33,907 nucleotides of DNA from CAYPUT01 sp046541715. Lineage in GTDB: Bacteria; Spirochaetota; Spirochaetia; DSM-27196; PWMO01. Below, one piece after another: positions 8,259 through 16,610 of the stretch; position 1 is the stretch's first letter, and each line of letters starts with the position of its first letter. The notes below the pieces were generated by a model, which was not told where the DNA came from, ran no database searches, and saw only the letters and a list, made by a program, of their open reading frames with translations. The translations under genes were made by a program, and so were the position numbers. The stretch is taken from positions 1 through 33,907 of the forward strand of contig JBKHCS010000022.1 in NCBI GenBank assembly GCA_046541715.1, given 5' to 3'.

Positions 8259-9482
8259 ATGAAGGCTGAGCATGCGGCTTCACTCCGGGCGGGGCTCGAG
8301 AACCTTTCGCTCTCGGGACTGAGAGTCCTCCTGGTCATTCCCGATGGGACCCGGACCATCCCCGTCGGAGAGTTCATCAAAATTATCTGGCCGACGCTTC
8401 GCGGTAAGGTCGCGGTGTTGGACGTCGTCATTGCCCTGGGTACCCATCAACCGATGAGCGAGGAAGCGATCCTTCGTCACTTGGACCTGACCCCGGCCGA
8501 CCGTTCAGGGGGCTACCGGGAAATGGGCGTCGCGAACCACGTTTGGGACGACCCGGAGAAGCTTGCAGTCATCGGTACCATCTCTGCCGAGGAGATGCGC
8601 GAGCTTACCGACGGACGCCTGGAAGAGCCTCTGGAGATTACCATTACGAAGCGCATCTTCGACTACGACCGGATTCTTATCCTGAGCCCGGTTTTTCCCC
8701 ACGAGCTCGTCGGCATGTCCGGAGGCTACAAGTACTTCTTTCCGGGAATAAGCGGCCCGGAGATAATCGACCTGACTCACTGGCTCGCGGCTCTTACCGG
8801 GAACCTCAAGACGATCGGCAAGCTGGACACGCCGTTTCGCCGTGTCGTCAACGCCGCGTCCCGATTCGTGACCGTGCCGACCGAGGCCATCTGCACCGTG
8901 ATCCACCACGGAGAGGTCGACGGAGTCTGGGTCGGGGATGTCTTTGAGAGCTGGGAGCAGGCGGCGAAGCACGCGCAACGGACTCACATCGTTCGCAAAC
9001 CCCGAACCTATCACACCGTCCTCGTCTGTCCGCCGACGATGTACGAGGACATGTGGACCGGTGGAAAGTCCATCTACAAGGTGGAGCCGGTTATCGAACC
9101 CGGGGGCGAGATTACGGTCTACGCCCCTCACATCACGTCCCTGTCGGTGACTCACGAGCATCATCTGCTCATCTGCGGCTATCACTGCAGCGAGTACTTC
9201 CAGGCCCACCTGGACGAGCTTTCGGAGGTACCGCGTGGGGTGTTGGGGGTTGCATCCTACATCTACGGGACAGGGAGTTACGACGGGGTTACCGAGCGGC
9301 CCCGGATGAAGGTAAGACTTGCCACGGGAATCCCCCGGGAGACCGTAGAGTCCGTCGGTTTCGAGTACGTCGACCCGGCCACCATCGATATCGACGCCTG
9401 GCGGGATCGGGAAGACGAGGGCGTGCTTCTGGTGGAGCGGGCGGGGGAGACGCTGTATCGGCCGGCGGGTGAGACAGAATAG
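8259..9482 (+). CDS. LarA-family nickel-dependent 2-hydroxyacid racemase/epimerase homologue
   Basis: 407 residues, close to the usual LarA length (about 420). N-terminal motif PDGTR (D29, R32) and ALGTHQPM match the LarA N domain. The central block FPHELVGMSGGYKYFFPG contains H148 and K158, with H174 in DLTHW. The spacing H-10-K-16-H equals that of lactate racemase LarA (H174, K184, H200), where the Lys holds the nickel-pincer cofactor and the last His binds nickel. So the protein probably carries this cofactor and racemises or epimerises a 2-hydroxyacid. The operon partners (sugar importer, mutarotase-like protein, dehydrogenase) make an aldonic acid a better guess than lactate (inference). 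LarB, LarC and LarE, needed to build the cofactor, are not in the window. Confidence 0.88.
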   Translation: MKAEHAASLRAGLENLSLSGLRVLLVIPDGTRTIPVGEFIKIIWPTLRGKVAVLDVVIALGTHQPMSEEAILRHLDLTPADRSGGYREMGVANHVWDDPEKLAVIGTISAEEMRELTDGRLEEPLEITITKRIFDYDRILILSPVFPHELVGMSGGYKYFFPGISGPEIIDLTHWLAALTGNLKTIGKLDTPFRRVVNAASRFVTVPTEAICTVIHHGEVDGVWVGDVFESWEQAAKHAQRTHIVRKPRTYHTVLVCPPTMYEDMWTGGKSIYKVEPVIEPGGEITVYAPHITSLSVTHEHHLLICGYHCSEYFQAHLDELSEVPRGVLGVASYIYGTGSYDGVTERPRMKVRLATGIPRETVESVGFEYVDPATIDIDAWRDREDEGVLLVERAGETLYRPAGETE

Positions 9483-9506
9483 GGCCCAACCTCGCCGCGC
9501 CGCCCC

Positions 9507-10949
9507 CTAGTACCCCACGTACACCACCTTGTGCTCGGTAAAGAACTCGATGCCGCTCTGTCCCGCTTCCGGGAGCCCGAAGCCGGAGTCCTTGACGCCT
9601 CCGAAGGAAAAGGCCGGTTCCCGGTGGGCCGTCATGATGTTTACGTGGACCATGCCGGTTTCAATCCGGTCCACAAAGCGCATGGCCTTTGCCAAGTCCC
9701 GGGTGTAGACCGACGAGGTCAGGCCGAAGTCGACGTTGTTGGCCACGGTTACCGCCTCCTCGAAGCCGGATACCGGAATTACCGCCAGTACGGGACCGAA
9801 GATCTCCTCCCGGGCGATCGTCATTTCCGGTGTCACCTCGGTAAAGACGGTGGGGGCGATAAAGCAGCCCCGGTCGTACTCAGGCCCCGAAAGACGCTCG
9901 CCCCCGGCGGCCACTATCGCACCCTCTTTTCGGCCGATCTCCAAGTATCCGGAAATCGTCTCGACCTGTTTGATGCCGCAGACGGGACCCATCGTCATCG
10001 ACTCGTCGAGACCGTTACCCACCCGGAGCTCCGCAACGCGAGCGAGAATACGCCGGGTGAGCTCTTCGGCGACCGACGCCTCGACGATTACCCGGCTGGT
10101 CGCCGTGCACCACTGCCCGGCGCAGGCGTAGCCTGCGGTTACCGCGGCCTCCGCTGCGGCGTCCAGATCCGCGTCGGCGAGGACCACGAGGGGGTTCTTG
10201 CCGCCCATCTCCAACTGGGTCCGCGTCATGGTCGGGGCGGAGACCGCATGGATGTGCTTGCCGATTTCGGTGGAGCCGGTAAAGCTGACGGCCCGGACGT
10301 GCGGCGCCTGAACCAGGGCGTTGCCGACCTTCGACCCGCCGCCGAAGACGACGTTAAAGACGCCGGGGGGAAACTCGGCCTCCTCAAAGAGCTCGGCAAA
10401 AATTGCCGCGACTCCCGGGGTGAGGCCCGAGGGCTTTAGGATGCAGCTGTTTCCCGCCATCAGGGCAGGGGTTACCTTCCGGCAGGGAACGTTGAAGGGG
10501 AAGTTCCAAGGGGAGATAATGCCGACCACACCCAGCGGCTCGCGTTTTTCGTAGGCCAAGACGTCCGGCTTCGTGGAAGGATGGGTCCGGCCGAGCATCC
10601 GGACCCCTTCTCCCACCTGGTGCTGCACCTCCCGTATGGAAGACTGAACCTCCGCCCGGGAGTCCTTAAGCGTCTTGCCGTTTTCCAGAGTAATGAGCCG
10701 GGCGATCTCCTCCCGGCGGCGGTCCATGGCAGCCAAGAGCGCCAAGAATCGGTCGCCCCGGTGGACGGCCGGCGTCGCCTTCCAGGCGGGGAAGGCGGCG
10801 GCGGCGGCTTCGATGGCCCTCGCCACATCGTCTTCCGATCCGTTGGGCCAGGCGCCGGTGACTTCCCCCAGGTCTGCCGGGTTGTAGTGCTCGGTTGTTC
10901 CGCCGCCGGCGGGGGTTACCCACTCGCCGCCGATATAGTGCTTGTCCAT
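9507..10949 (-). CDS. NAD(P)-dependent aldehyde dehydrogenase
   Basis: 480 residues, full length for the ALDH superfamily. Motifs: SPWNFPFN with N149, which stabilises the intermediate; the cofactor-binding FTGSTEIGK; the general base E247 in QLEMGGKNP; and catalytic Cys C281 in GQWCTATSR (the more common form is GQRCTA). The start ATG has GAGGGAG about 7 nt upstream. The sequence is of the semialdehyde/glycolaldehyde dehydrogenase type, including 2-oxoglutarate-semialdehyde dehydrogenases, but the substrate cannot be read from motifs. It is the last gene of the E1-AOR-PEPCK-ALDH operon, 42 nt after PEPCK. It converges on the LarA homologue, with only 24 nt between the stops and no recognisable terminator there. 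Confidence 0.94.
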   Translation of the reverse strand: MDKHYIGGEWVTPAGGGTTEHYNPADLGEVTGAWPNGSEDDVARAIEAAAAAFPAWKATPAVHRGDRFLALLAAMDRRREEIARLITLENGKTLKDSRAEVQSSIREVQHQVGEGVRMLGRTHPSTKPDVLAYEKREPLGVVGIISPWNFPFNVPCRKVTPALMAGNSCILKPSGLTPGVAAIFAELFEEAEFPPGVFNVVFGGGSKVGNALVQAPHVRAVSFTGSTEIGKHIHAVSAPTMTRTQLEMGGKNPLVVLADADLDAAAEAAVTAGYACAGQWCTATSRVIVEASVAEELTRRILARVAELRVGNGLDESMTMGPVCGIKQVETISGYLEIGRKEGAIVAAGGERLSGPEYDRGCFIAPTVFTEVTPEMTIAREEIFGPVLAVIPVSGFEEAVTVANNVDFGLTSSVYTRDLAKAMRFVDRIETGMVHVNIMTAHREPAFSFGGVKDSGFGLPEAGQSGIEFFTEHKVVYVGY

Positions 10950-10964
10950 GTTGATACTCCCTCT

Positions 10965-10989
10965 GCCCCGGGCCCGGGGCCTTTTGGCC
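10965..10989. repeat. Overlapping competing hairpins between PEPCK and aldehyde dehydrogenase genes
   Basis: GCCCCGGG directly followed by CCCGGGGC (10965-10980) is a perfect 16-bp dyad. It shares bases with GGCC-TTTT-GGCC (10978-10989). The two structures exclude each other. Read on the minus strand they sit between the PEPCK stop and the ALDH ribosome site and could limit ALDH translation. Read on the plus strand the first one is followed by a short T-run. Role uncertain. Confidence 0.5.
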
Positions 10990-10991
10990 GC

Positions 10992-12542
10992 CTAGACTCT
11001 ACCCACCTGCAGGTAGTTCTCTTCGAAGAGCCCTGCTAAGTGCCGGGCCGCATTGTCGTAGGCCCCGGCGTCTTTCCATGCTCCCCGGGGGGATAGCAAT
11101 TCGGTGGGAACGCCGGGACAGGCGGTTATCATCTCCAGGCCGAAGACAGGGTGCCGTGCCGTCGGCGCGTCGTCCAAGGCGCCCGAGTGAACGGCATCGA
11201 TAATCGCCCGCGTATAGGCCAGCTTGATTCGTGCTCCGACGCCGTAGCCGCCGCCGGTCCAGCCGGTGTTAACCAGCCAGGCTTTGGTCCGGTGTGACCT
11301 AATGCGATCGGCCAAGAGCTCTCCGTAGACCTTCGGATGGCGAGCCAAGAAGGCCGCGCCGAAACAGGCGGAGAAGGTGGCCTGGGGTTCCTTTACGCCC
11401 TGCTCGGTTCCGGCGATCTTCGCGGTATAGCCGCTGAGGAAATGATACATCGCATCCTCAGCCGAGAGGCGGGAGACCGGAGGCAGGACCCCGAAGGCGT
11501 CGGCGGTCAGGAAGATGATGTTACGAGGATGGCCTCCGACGCAGGGAATCTTGGCGTTTTCCATATGATCGATGGGGTAGGCGGCCCGGGTGTTCTCCGT
11601 GATGCTTCGGTCTGAGTAGTCGACCCGGCGCGTGGCCGAGTCGTAGACCACGTTCTCCAAAACGGTTCCGAAACGGATGGCCTGGTAGATATCCGGCTCG
11701 CTTTCGGCCGAAAGGTCCACGCACTTGGCGTAGCAGCCCCCCTCGATATTGAATATGCCGTTGTCCGTCCAGCAGTGCTCGTCGTCGCCGATCAGCCGAC
11801 GGTGCGGATCCGCCGAAAGGGTGGTCTTGCCGGTGCCCGACAGCCCGAAGAAGAGCGACACGTCGCCGTCGGCCCCCTCGTTCGCCGAGCAGTGCATCGG
11901 CAGGACCCCACGGCCGGGCATCAGGTAGTTCATTACCGTAAAGACACCCTTCTTCATCTCCCCTGCGTACTCGGTGCCGAGGATGACAATCTCCCCCCGC
12001 TCGAAGCTGATATCGACGCTGGTGGAGGATGTCATATTCCGGGTGTACTTGTTCGCAGGAAACATGCCGGCGTTGTAGATGGTAAAGTCCGGTTCTCCGA
12101 AATCCGAAAGCTCCTCCGGGGTGGCCCGGACGAGCATGTTGTACATAAAGAGGGCGTGATACGCCCGGTTTCCGACGACTCGAACCTTTATTCGATGCTC
12201 CGGGTCCCAACCGGCAAAGGCGTCTATTACGTAACGCCGCCGTCTGGTATGGAGATAGTCGATCGCCCGCTCCCGGTTTATCAAAAACGTCTGCTCATCC
12301 AAGGGTATGTTGATCTCCCCCCACCAGATCTGCGACGAGCTTTCGGGGTTCTCGACGATCCGTTTGTCCTTGGGGCTCCGGCCGGTACGTTCGCCGGAGC
12401 TGCAGATAAGGGCACCGTTGGCGGCAATAGCGGTGCCCCGCTCGTAGGCTATCGCTTCCTCGTAGAGTACGGCGGGCGGGGCGTTCCGCAGGACGACGTC
12501 TGCACCGACGCCCACTTCACTCAAGGAAGCGGCTCTGCTCAT
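10992..12542 (-). CDS. pckA: Phosphoenolpyruvate carboxykinase (ATP)
   Basis: 516 residues from the ATG at 12542-12540, which overlaps the stop of the upstream AOR gene as ATGA; the open frame beyond is a shadow of AOR. Family motifs: GRSPKDKRIV near the N-terminus, LMPGRGVLPMHCSANEG, the P-loop GLSGTGKTTLS (residues 233-243), the metal site IGDDEHCW (251-258) and FNIEGGCYAKC. Length and motifs match ATP-type PEPCK (about 530). It interconverts oxaloacetate plus ATP with PEP, CO2 and ADP in the cytoplasm. In an anaerobe it can run toward oxaloacetate and make ATP. Its place between a tungsten oxidoreductase and an aldehyde dehydrogenase is unusual. Confidence 0.96.
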   Translation of the reverse strand: MSRAASLSEVGVGADVVLRNAPPAVLYEEAIAYERGTAIAANGALICSSGERTGRSPKDKRIVENPESSSQIWWGEINIPLDEQTFLINRERAIDYLHTRRRRYVIDAFAGWDPEHRIKVRVVGNRAYHALFMYNMLVRATPEELSDFGEPDFTIYNAGMFPANKYTRNMTSSTSVDISFERGEIVILGTEYAGEMKKGVFTVMNYLMPGRGVLPMHCSANEGADGDVSLFFGLSGTGKTTLSADPHRRLIGDDEHCWTDNGIFNIEGGCYAKCVDLSAESEPDIYQAIRFGTVLENVVYDSATRRVDYSDRSITENTRAAYPIDHMENAKIPCVGGHPRNIIFLTADAFGVLPPVSRLSAEDAMYHFLSGYTAKIAGTEQGVKEPQATFSACFGAAFLARHPKVYGELLADRIRSHRTKAWLVNTGWTGGGYGVGARIKLAYTRAIIDAVHSGALDDAPTARHPVFGLEMITACPGVPTELLSPRGAWKDAGAYDNAARHLAGLFEENYLQVGRV

Positions 12543-14290
12543 CGCGCCGCCTCTAGAGCCTCGGACCGGCTTTCGCGGATCCGATTGTAGTCGGCGATCA
12601 GCTCGGAGATCTCCTGCTCGGTTATGCGGTTGCCCTCTTTGGTCGCCTCCCGGACAATGCGCGTCGGCAGGCGGTCCTCGTCCCGGGTAATGCCTTCCCG
12701 AAGGTTGTACGCCCGGGTCTTCTGGGTAATGTCGTTTGCGATGGACTGAAGCTGCTCTTTGGTGAGCTCGAGGCCCGTCGTGGCGGCAATGAGCTCGGAA
12801 AGCTCGTCCCACTTCACCAGGTCCCGGAAGAAGCGGCAGAGAATCATCGTGTCGAGGAGACAGCTCCGGTCTTCGTAGTCGATCATGAGCTCGGCCTTCC
12901 CCTCGATCTGGGCCGGGTCGATCTCCCCGGACTGCTCGGCCTTGTAGAAGGTGCCGCGAAGGTGGCAAGCGCCGCGAGCCGACACGGCGTAGGTAAGGCC
13001 CATTCCCTTGAAGACCCTGGGGTCGAAGCCTGCAGGCTCGAGGCCCTTTACGTGGACCGCGATGTCTTCCAGGTCCCACTCCCGGGCCGCTTCCTTGATT
13101 CCCTTCGCCAAGACGGCACCGATCCCCCGGCGGTGGGCTATCATCTCCAATAGCTCCGCCACCTTATCCGGCTGGTTGTAGTCGATTTCGAAGTCGCTCT
13201 TGCCCCGCTTGTAGGCTTCGATGGCAAAGGCGGTCATATTGCCGGCGCTCATGGTGTCGAGGCCGAGCTTGTCGCAGATCACGTTGAGCCAGGCGACCTC
13301 CTCGAGGCTATCGATGCCGTTGAGGCCCCCAAGGGCGTAGACCGTCTCGTACTCCGGGCCGTCGAGCTCGAGGCCCGCGTGACGTCCCTCTCTGACGCGG
13401 TTGTACTTGGTACACTGCAAGAAGCAGTTCGGGCAGCCGTTCTTCTTGACGTCAAAGTGCTCGAGCATGTACTCGCCGCTCAAGCTCTCCCAGCCGTCCA
13501 ATCGGCCGGAGCTCCAGTAGGTGTTCGGAAAGCATTTGAATCCGTTTATGACGGCGACCTGCATGATGGTCCCGAACTGCTGATAACGGCCGGTTACCGG
13601 GGAGGCCTTCCCGGCGGCGGCCACGGACTTGATAAGCCGGGTCAGGCGTTCCGGGTCCGCGACGGGGCACTTCGCGCTGCCGGAGAAGGCGATTCCCTTG
13701 ACCATCTTGGATCCGAGGACGGCGCCCATGCCGCCCCGGCCGATGCTCCGCCACTTGTTGACCTTGACGCAGGCCTGGGCGACGAGGTGTTCTCCCGCAG
13801 GGCCTATGGTCATGGCCCCGGCGCCTTCGGGGGCCGATGCCAGAACGGCGTCCTCGGCGGCGAAGGTCTCCGCCCCGGCGAGGTCGCCGGCGTCGGAAAA
13901 CTCGACTCCCTCGTCGGTAATCACCAGGTGGGTAAGGGCATCCGCGGCGCCGGTAATCACGATTGCATCAACACCGGTCGCCTTGATCTTCGGTGCCAGA
14001 GCGCCGCCGCAGTAGGACTCTCCGTATCCCCCGGTCGCCGGGCTTTTCGCATAGACGCCGAACCGCGATTGGCTCCACATCTTCGTCCCCGTCACCGGTC
14101 CCGTGGTAATAATGAAGGCAGCCTCCGGCGCCAAGGGGTCGACTCCGGGGGCATTCTCCTCCCAGAGGAGGTGGGTACCTAGGCCCTTCCCACCGAGGGT
14201 TCGGGACAAGAGCGCGTCGGAGAGCTCTTCGTATCCGTAGGTTCTATTTGACAGGTCGACCCGCAATAAGCGGTTGAAAAATCCGTGCAT
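12539..14290 (-). CDS. Aldehyde:ferredoxin oxidoreductase (tungsten AOR family)
   Basis: 583 residues, usual AOR length about 600. N-terminal domain: LGGKGLGTHLLWEE and ITTGPVTGTKMWSQSRFG, typical for tungstopterin contact. The cubane ligands are visible as CPNCFLQC (C286, C289, C293), with the fourth Cys in the C-terminal DRSCLLDTMILCRFF region. The conserved ELDGPEYET follows the first cluster. The enzyme oxidises an aldehyde to the acid and reduces ferredoxin, using a tungsten bis-pterin and a 4Fe-4S cluster, in the cytoplasm. The family also includes enzymes with other aldehydes or acyl substrates, so the substrate is open. It lies 20 nt after the E1 gene and overlaps PEPCK by 4 nt. A GAGGG ribosome site precedes the ATG. 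Confidence 0.94.
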   Translation of the reverse strand: MHGFFNRLLRVDLSNRTYGYEELSDALLSRTLGGKGLGTHLLWEENAPGVDPLAPEAAFIITTGPVTGTKMWSQSRFGVYAKSPATGGYGESYCGGALAPKIKATGVDAIVITGAADALTHLVITDEGVEFSDAGDLAGAETFAAEDAVLASAPEGAGAMTIGPAGEHLVAQACVKVNKWRSIGRGGMGAVLGSKMVKGIAFSGSAKCPVADPERLTRLIKSVAAAGKASPVTGRYQQFGTIMQVAVINGFKCFPNTYWSSGRLDGWESLSGEYMLEHFDVKKNGCPNCFLQCTKYNRVREGRHAGLELDGPEYETVYALGGLNGIDSLEEVAWLNVICDKLGLDTMSAGNMTAFAIEAYKRGKSDFEIDYNQPDKVAELLEMIAHRRGIGAVLAKGIKEAAREWDLEDIAVHVKGLEPAGFDPRVFKGMGLTYAVSARGACHLRGTFYKAEQSGEIDPAQIEGKAELMIDYEDRSCLLDTMILCRFFRDLVKWDELSELIAATTGLELTKEQLQSIANDITQKTRAYNLREGITRDEDRLPTRIVREATKEGNRITEQEISELIADYNRIRESRSEALEAAR

Positions 14291-14310
14291 TGCTACCCTC
14301 TTCGTGTGTC

Positions 14311-16461
14311 CTACTTCCAGGCCCGGCGAGCCATCTTCGTGAGCAGGTCGGTAATTTCGTCGTCTTGGATCATCGCCGCCTGTTCCAGCACCCGGGAAAC
14401 CGAATTGGGGATGTCCTTCGACGTGATGACCCCCGGAGGGGCGTCGAGAGAATCGAAGAAACGTTCGGTTATCTCCGAGGCAATCCGTCGGCCGATGGCT
14501 TGGCCTCCGGCGGCTTCCTCGACCGTGGCGATAATCCCGGTCTTCGCCAGAGAGGTCCCCAGGGTATCGAAATCGAGGCTCGCCAGGTCCAGGGTCCGCA
14601 AGTCGATAACCTCGACGCTGACCCCCTCGGTTTCCAGTTCCACGGCGATCTTCCGGACCCGTCCGGTCATGCCGCCGTAGGTGGCTACGGTAATGTCGGT
14701 GCCTTCTTTGAGAATCGCGGCCCGGCCAAAGGGGATGCAGTAGTCCAGATTTCCCTCGGGAACCGGAAACTTCTCGGCGTACAGAGCGTGGTGCTCCAGG
14801 ATTACAACGGGATCGAGGCTGTGCATCGCCGTGTTAAAGAGCCCGATGTAGTCGAAGGCGTTGGAGGGGGCTACGATCCGCCAGCCGGAGAAGGCTGCGT
14901 AGAGACCTACCGGATCCATGGAGTGCTGCCCCCCGTAGCCAACCCCCGTGGCGATCCGCGAACGAACGATGAGCGGCAGGTCGGTAGTCCCGCCGTACAT
15001 GTGTCGCGCCTTGCCGATCTGGTTGAAGAGCTGATCCGCTGCAACGAGGGCAAAATCGGGAAACATAATCTCGACGACCGGCTTCATGCCGCTCATGGCG
15101 GCACCGAGTCCCGCCCCGGAGAAACCGGCTTCCGAAATAGGCGTGTTTATCACCCTATCGGGATACTTCTGCGGCAACCCCTTGGTTGCCGCGTAGGCGC
15201 CGCCCCCGAAGTTCGCCACCTCTTCGCCTAAGACGATTACCGAATCGTCCTTTTCCATCCAGCGCCCGGTCACTCCGGCAATCGCCTCGACGTAGCGCAT
15301 CTCCGTCAGACGGTCGAAATGGTCGGGCTCGTGGTAGGGGAGTCCCTCGAGTTCCGCGCCCGAGCTGCGAACACCCTCGGTAACGCTTTCAACCGGGGGC
15401 CAGAGCTCCGGCTTCGGGGCGCTCTTGGTGTCGTCGGTGCACCGCGCTACCGCCTGGTCGACGGTCGCCTCGGCGGCGTCCTGGATTGCCTTGATCTGCT
15501 GTGCGGACAGGAGTCCGGCAGCTTCTACAGCCTCGGGGAAGTGCTCGTAGGGATCCCTCCCCATCCACCACTCTTCCTCTTCCGAGCTGCGATAGCCGTA
15601 CCGGCTTCCCGGCTGTTCGCCTCCGTGGTGGAAGTGGCGGTACCCCTTGATCTCGAGAAGAACCGGTCCCTTTCCCTGCCGGGCGCCGTCCACCGACCGG
15701 CGGAAGCCCTCTTGGAGGGCCAAGACGTCGTATCCGGAGACCTGGTATCCCTGCATGTCGTAGGAGCCTGCGACCTGTATCAGCTCCTTGGTAGCCCAGG
15801 CGTCCTTGATTGACGTTGCTACGGCGTACTGGTTGTTTTCGATGACAAAGACGATGGGGAGCTTCCAGATGGCCGCGAGATTAAAGGACTCGTGGACCGA
15901 ACCCTGGGGAAGGGCGCCGTCGCCGAGGAAGGCGACCGTGACATCATCTTTCCCGAGTTTCTTCGTGGCCAGAGCGGCCCCTACCGACAAAGGAACGCCC
16001 CCGGCGACGATGGCGTTCGTCCCCAAGACCCCGGCCTCGGCGTGCCGGAGATGCATCGACCCGCCCCGGCCGCCGCACCAGCCGGGTGCCAGCCCCATAA
16101 TCTCCGCTAGGGTACGATAGACGGCGTCGGATACTTCCTCGGGTACCGTGGCCCCGCCGGCCTCGGGGTCCCCGGGGACCCATCCCTCCGGCCGGAGGGC
16201 CTCGACGATTTTGGCGAGGGTGATGTGATGCGCCCGGTGGCTGCCGCTTATCTTGTCGCTCTTGCGTAAAGTGGTTGCCATGGCGGCTGCGTGGGCCTCC
16301 TGACCGATGCTTAAGTGAATCGGTCCCCAGACCGCGTTCTCGGCCTTTAGCGGGATTAGGCTTCTCTCGAAGGCGTTGATAAGCGTCAAGAGGAAGACGA
16401 TGGAAGCGGCTTCCTTCGCATCGATTTGGGAAAGGTCTTTTGCCTCGGAGGTGATTCCCAT
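14311..16461 (-). CDS. Fused 2-oxoacid (acetoin-type) dehydrogenase E1 alpha/beta
   Basis: 716 residues from the ATG at 16461, chosen for its GGAGG with 6-nt spacing; an ATG at 16497 adds 12 residues but has a poorer site. The N-terminal half is the E1 alpha chain: GPIHLSIGQEAHAAA, GRGGSMH, and the thiamine-diphosphate motif from GDGALPQGS to VIENNQYA. The C-terminal half, from about residue 385, is the E1 beta chain: RYVEAIAGVTGRW, VLGEEVANFGGGAYAATKGL and YGGQHSMDP. Fused chains of about 700-730 residues exist in this family. E1 decarboxylates a 2-oxoacid or cleaves acetoin. No E2 lipoyl transferase or E3 gene is nearby. AOR follows by 20 nt. Confidence 0.93.
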   Translation of the reverse strand: MGITSEAKDLSQIDAKEAASIVFLLTLINAFERSLIPLKAENAVWGPIHLSIGQEAHAAAMATTLRKSDKISGSHRAHHITLAKIVEALRPEGWVPGDPEAGGATVPEEVSDAVYRTLAEIMGLAPGWCGGRGGSMHLRHAEAGVLGTNAIVAGGVPLSVGAALATKKLGKDDVTVAFLGDGALPQGSVHESFNLAAIWKLPIVFVIENNQYAVATSIKDAWATKELIQVAGSYDMQGYQVSGYDVLALQEGFRRSVDGARQGKGPVLLEIKGYRHFHHGGEQPGSRYGYRSSEEEEWWMGRDPYEHFPEAVEAAGLLSAQQIKAIQDAAEATVDQAVARCTDDTKSAPKPELWPPVESVTEGVRSSGAELEGLPYHEPDHFDRLTEMRYVEAIAGVTGRWMEKDDSVIVLGEEVANFGGGAYAATKGLPQKYPDRVINTPISEAGFSGAGLGAAMSGMKPVVEIMFPDFALVAADQLFNQIGKARHMYGGTTDLPLIVRSRIATGVGYGGQHSMDPVGLYAAFSGWRIVAPSNAFDYIGLFNTAMHSLDPVVILEHHALYAEKFPVPEGNLDYCIPFGRAAILKEGTDITVATYGGMTGRVRKIAVELETEGVSVEVIDLRTLDLASLDFDTLGTSLAKTGIIATVEEAAGGQAIGRRIASEITERFFDSLDAPPGVITSKDIPNSVSRVLEQAAMIQDDEITDLLTKMARRAWK

Positions 16462-16467
16462 CAACTT

Positions 16468-16472
16468 CCTCC
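16468..16472 (-). promoter_or_regulatory. Ribosome binding site that decides the E1 start
   Basis: GGAGG on the minus strand, 6 nt before the ATG at 16461. The upstream in-frame ATG at 16497 has only a GGATGG-like sequence at longer distance, so 16461 is preferred. Confidence 0.6.
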
Positions 16473-16542
16473 GAGTCGTGATGCTGCGTGTAGTCATTGC
16501 GCCACCATCCTACCAGATGTAGGCGCCTGAGTCAACCTTATT

Positions 16543-16562
16543 GTATACGATAACACGTATAC
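16543..16562. promoter_or_regulatory. Palindromic operator between the E1 operon and the GntR gene
   Basis: GTATACG, six bases (ATAACA), then CGTATAC: 7-bp perfect arms in a 20-bp dyad. It lies in the divergent intergenic region, about 80 nt from the E1 start and 48 nt from the GntR start. On the minus strand a TATACAAT sequence that could serve as -10 overlaps one arm. This is the expected place for the GntR protein to repress both directions. Binding is inferred. Confidence 0.65.
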
Positions 16563-16573
16563 TCGAGCTACAA

Positions 16574-16602
16574 TTGCGGTTTCCGCGAACATCTGGTATT
16601 AT
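16574..16602 (+). promoter_or_regulatory. Likely sigma-70 promoter of the GntR gene
   Basis: TTGCGG (16574-16579), a 17-bp spacer and TATTAT (16597-16602). Predicted transcription starts near 16609, only about 2 nt before the ATG at 16611, so the message would be leaderless or nearly so, unless another promoter is used. Confidence 0.5.
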
Positions 16603-16610
16603 ACAGGGAA

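Noticed and set aside
12543..13079. N-terminal extension of PEPCK by 179 codons
   Set aside because: A shadow of the AOR gene; the normal PEPCK N-terminus begins at 12542 with an ATGA overlap.
14290..15231. Plus-strand open frame (313 codons) opposite the E1 beta region
   Set aside because: Shadow of the fused E1 gene; composition of a GC-rich antisense frame, with no domain signal.
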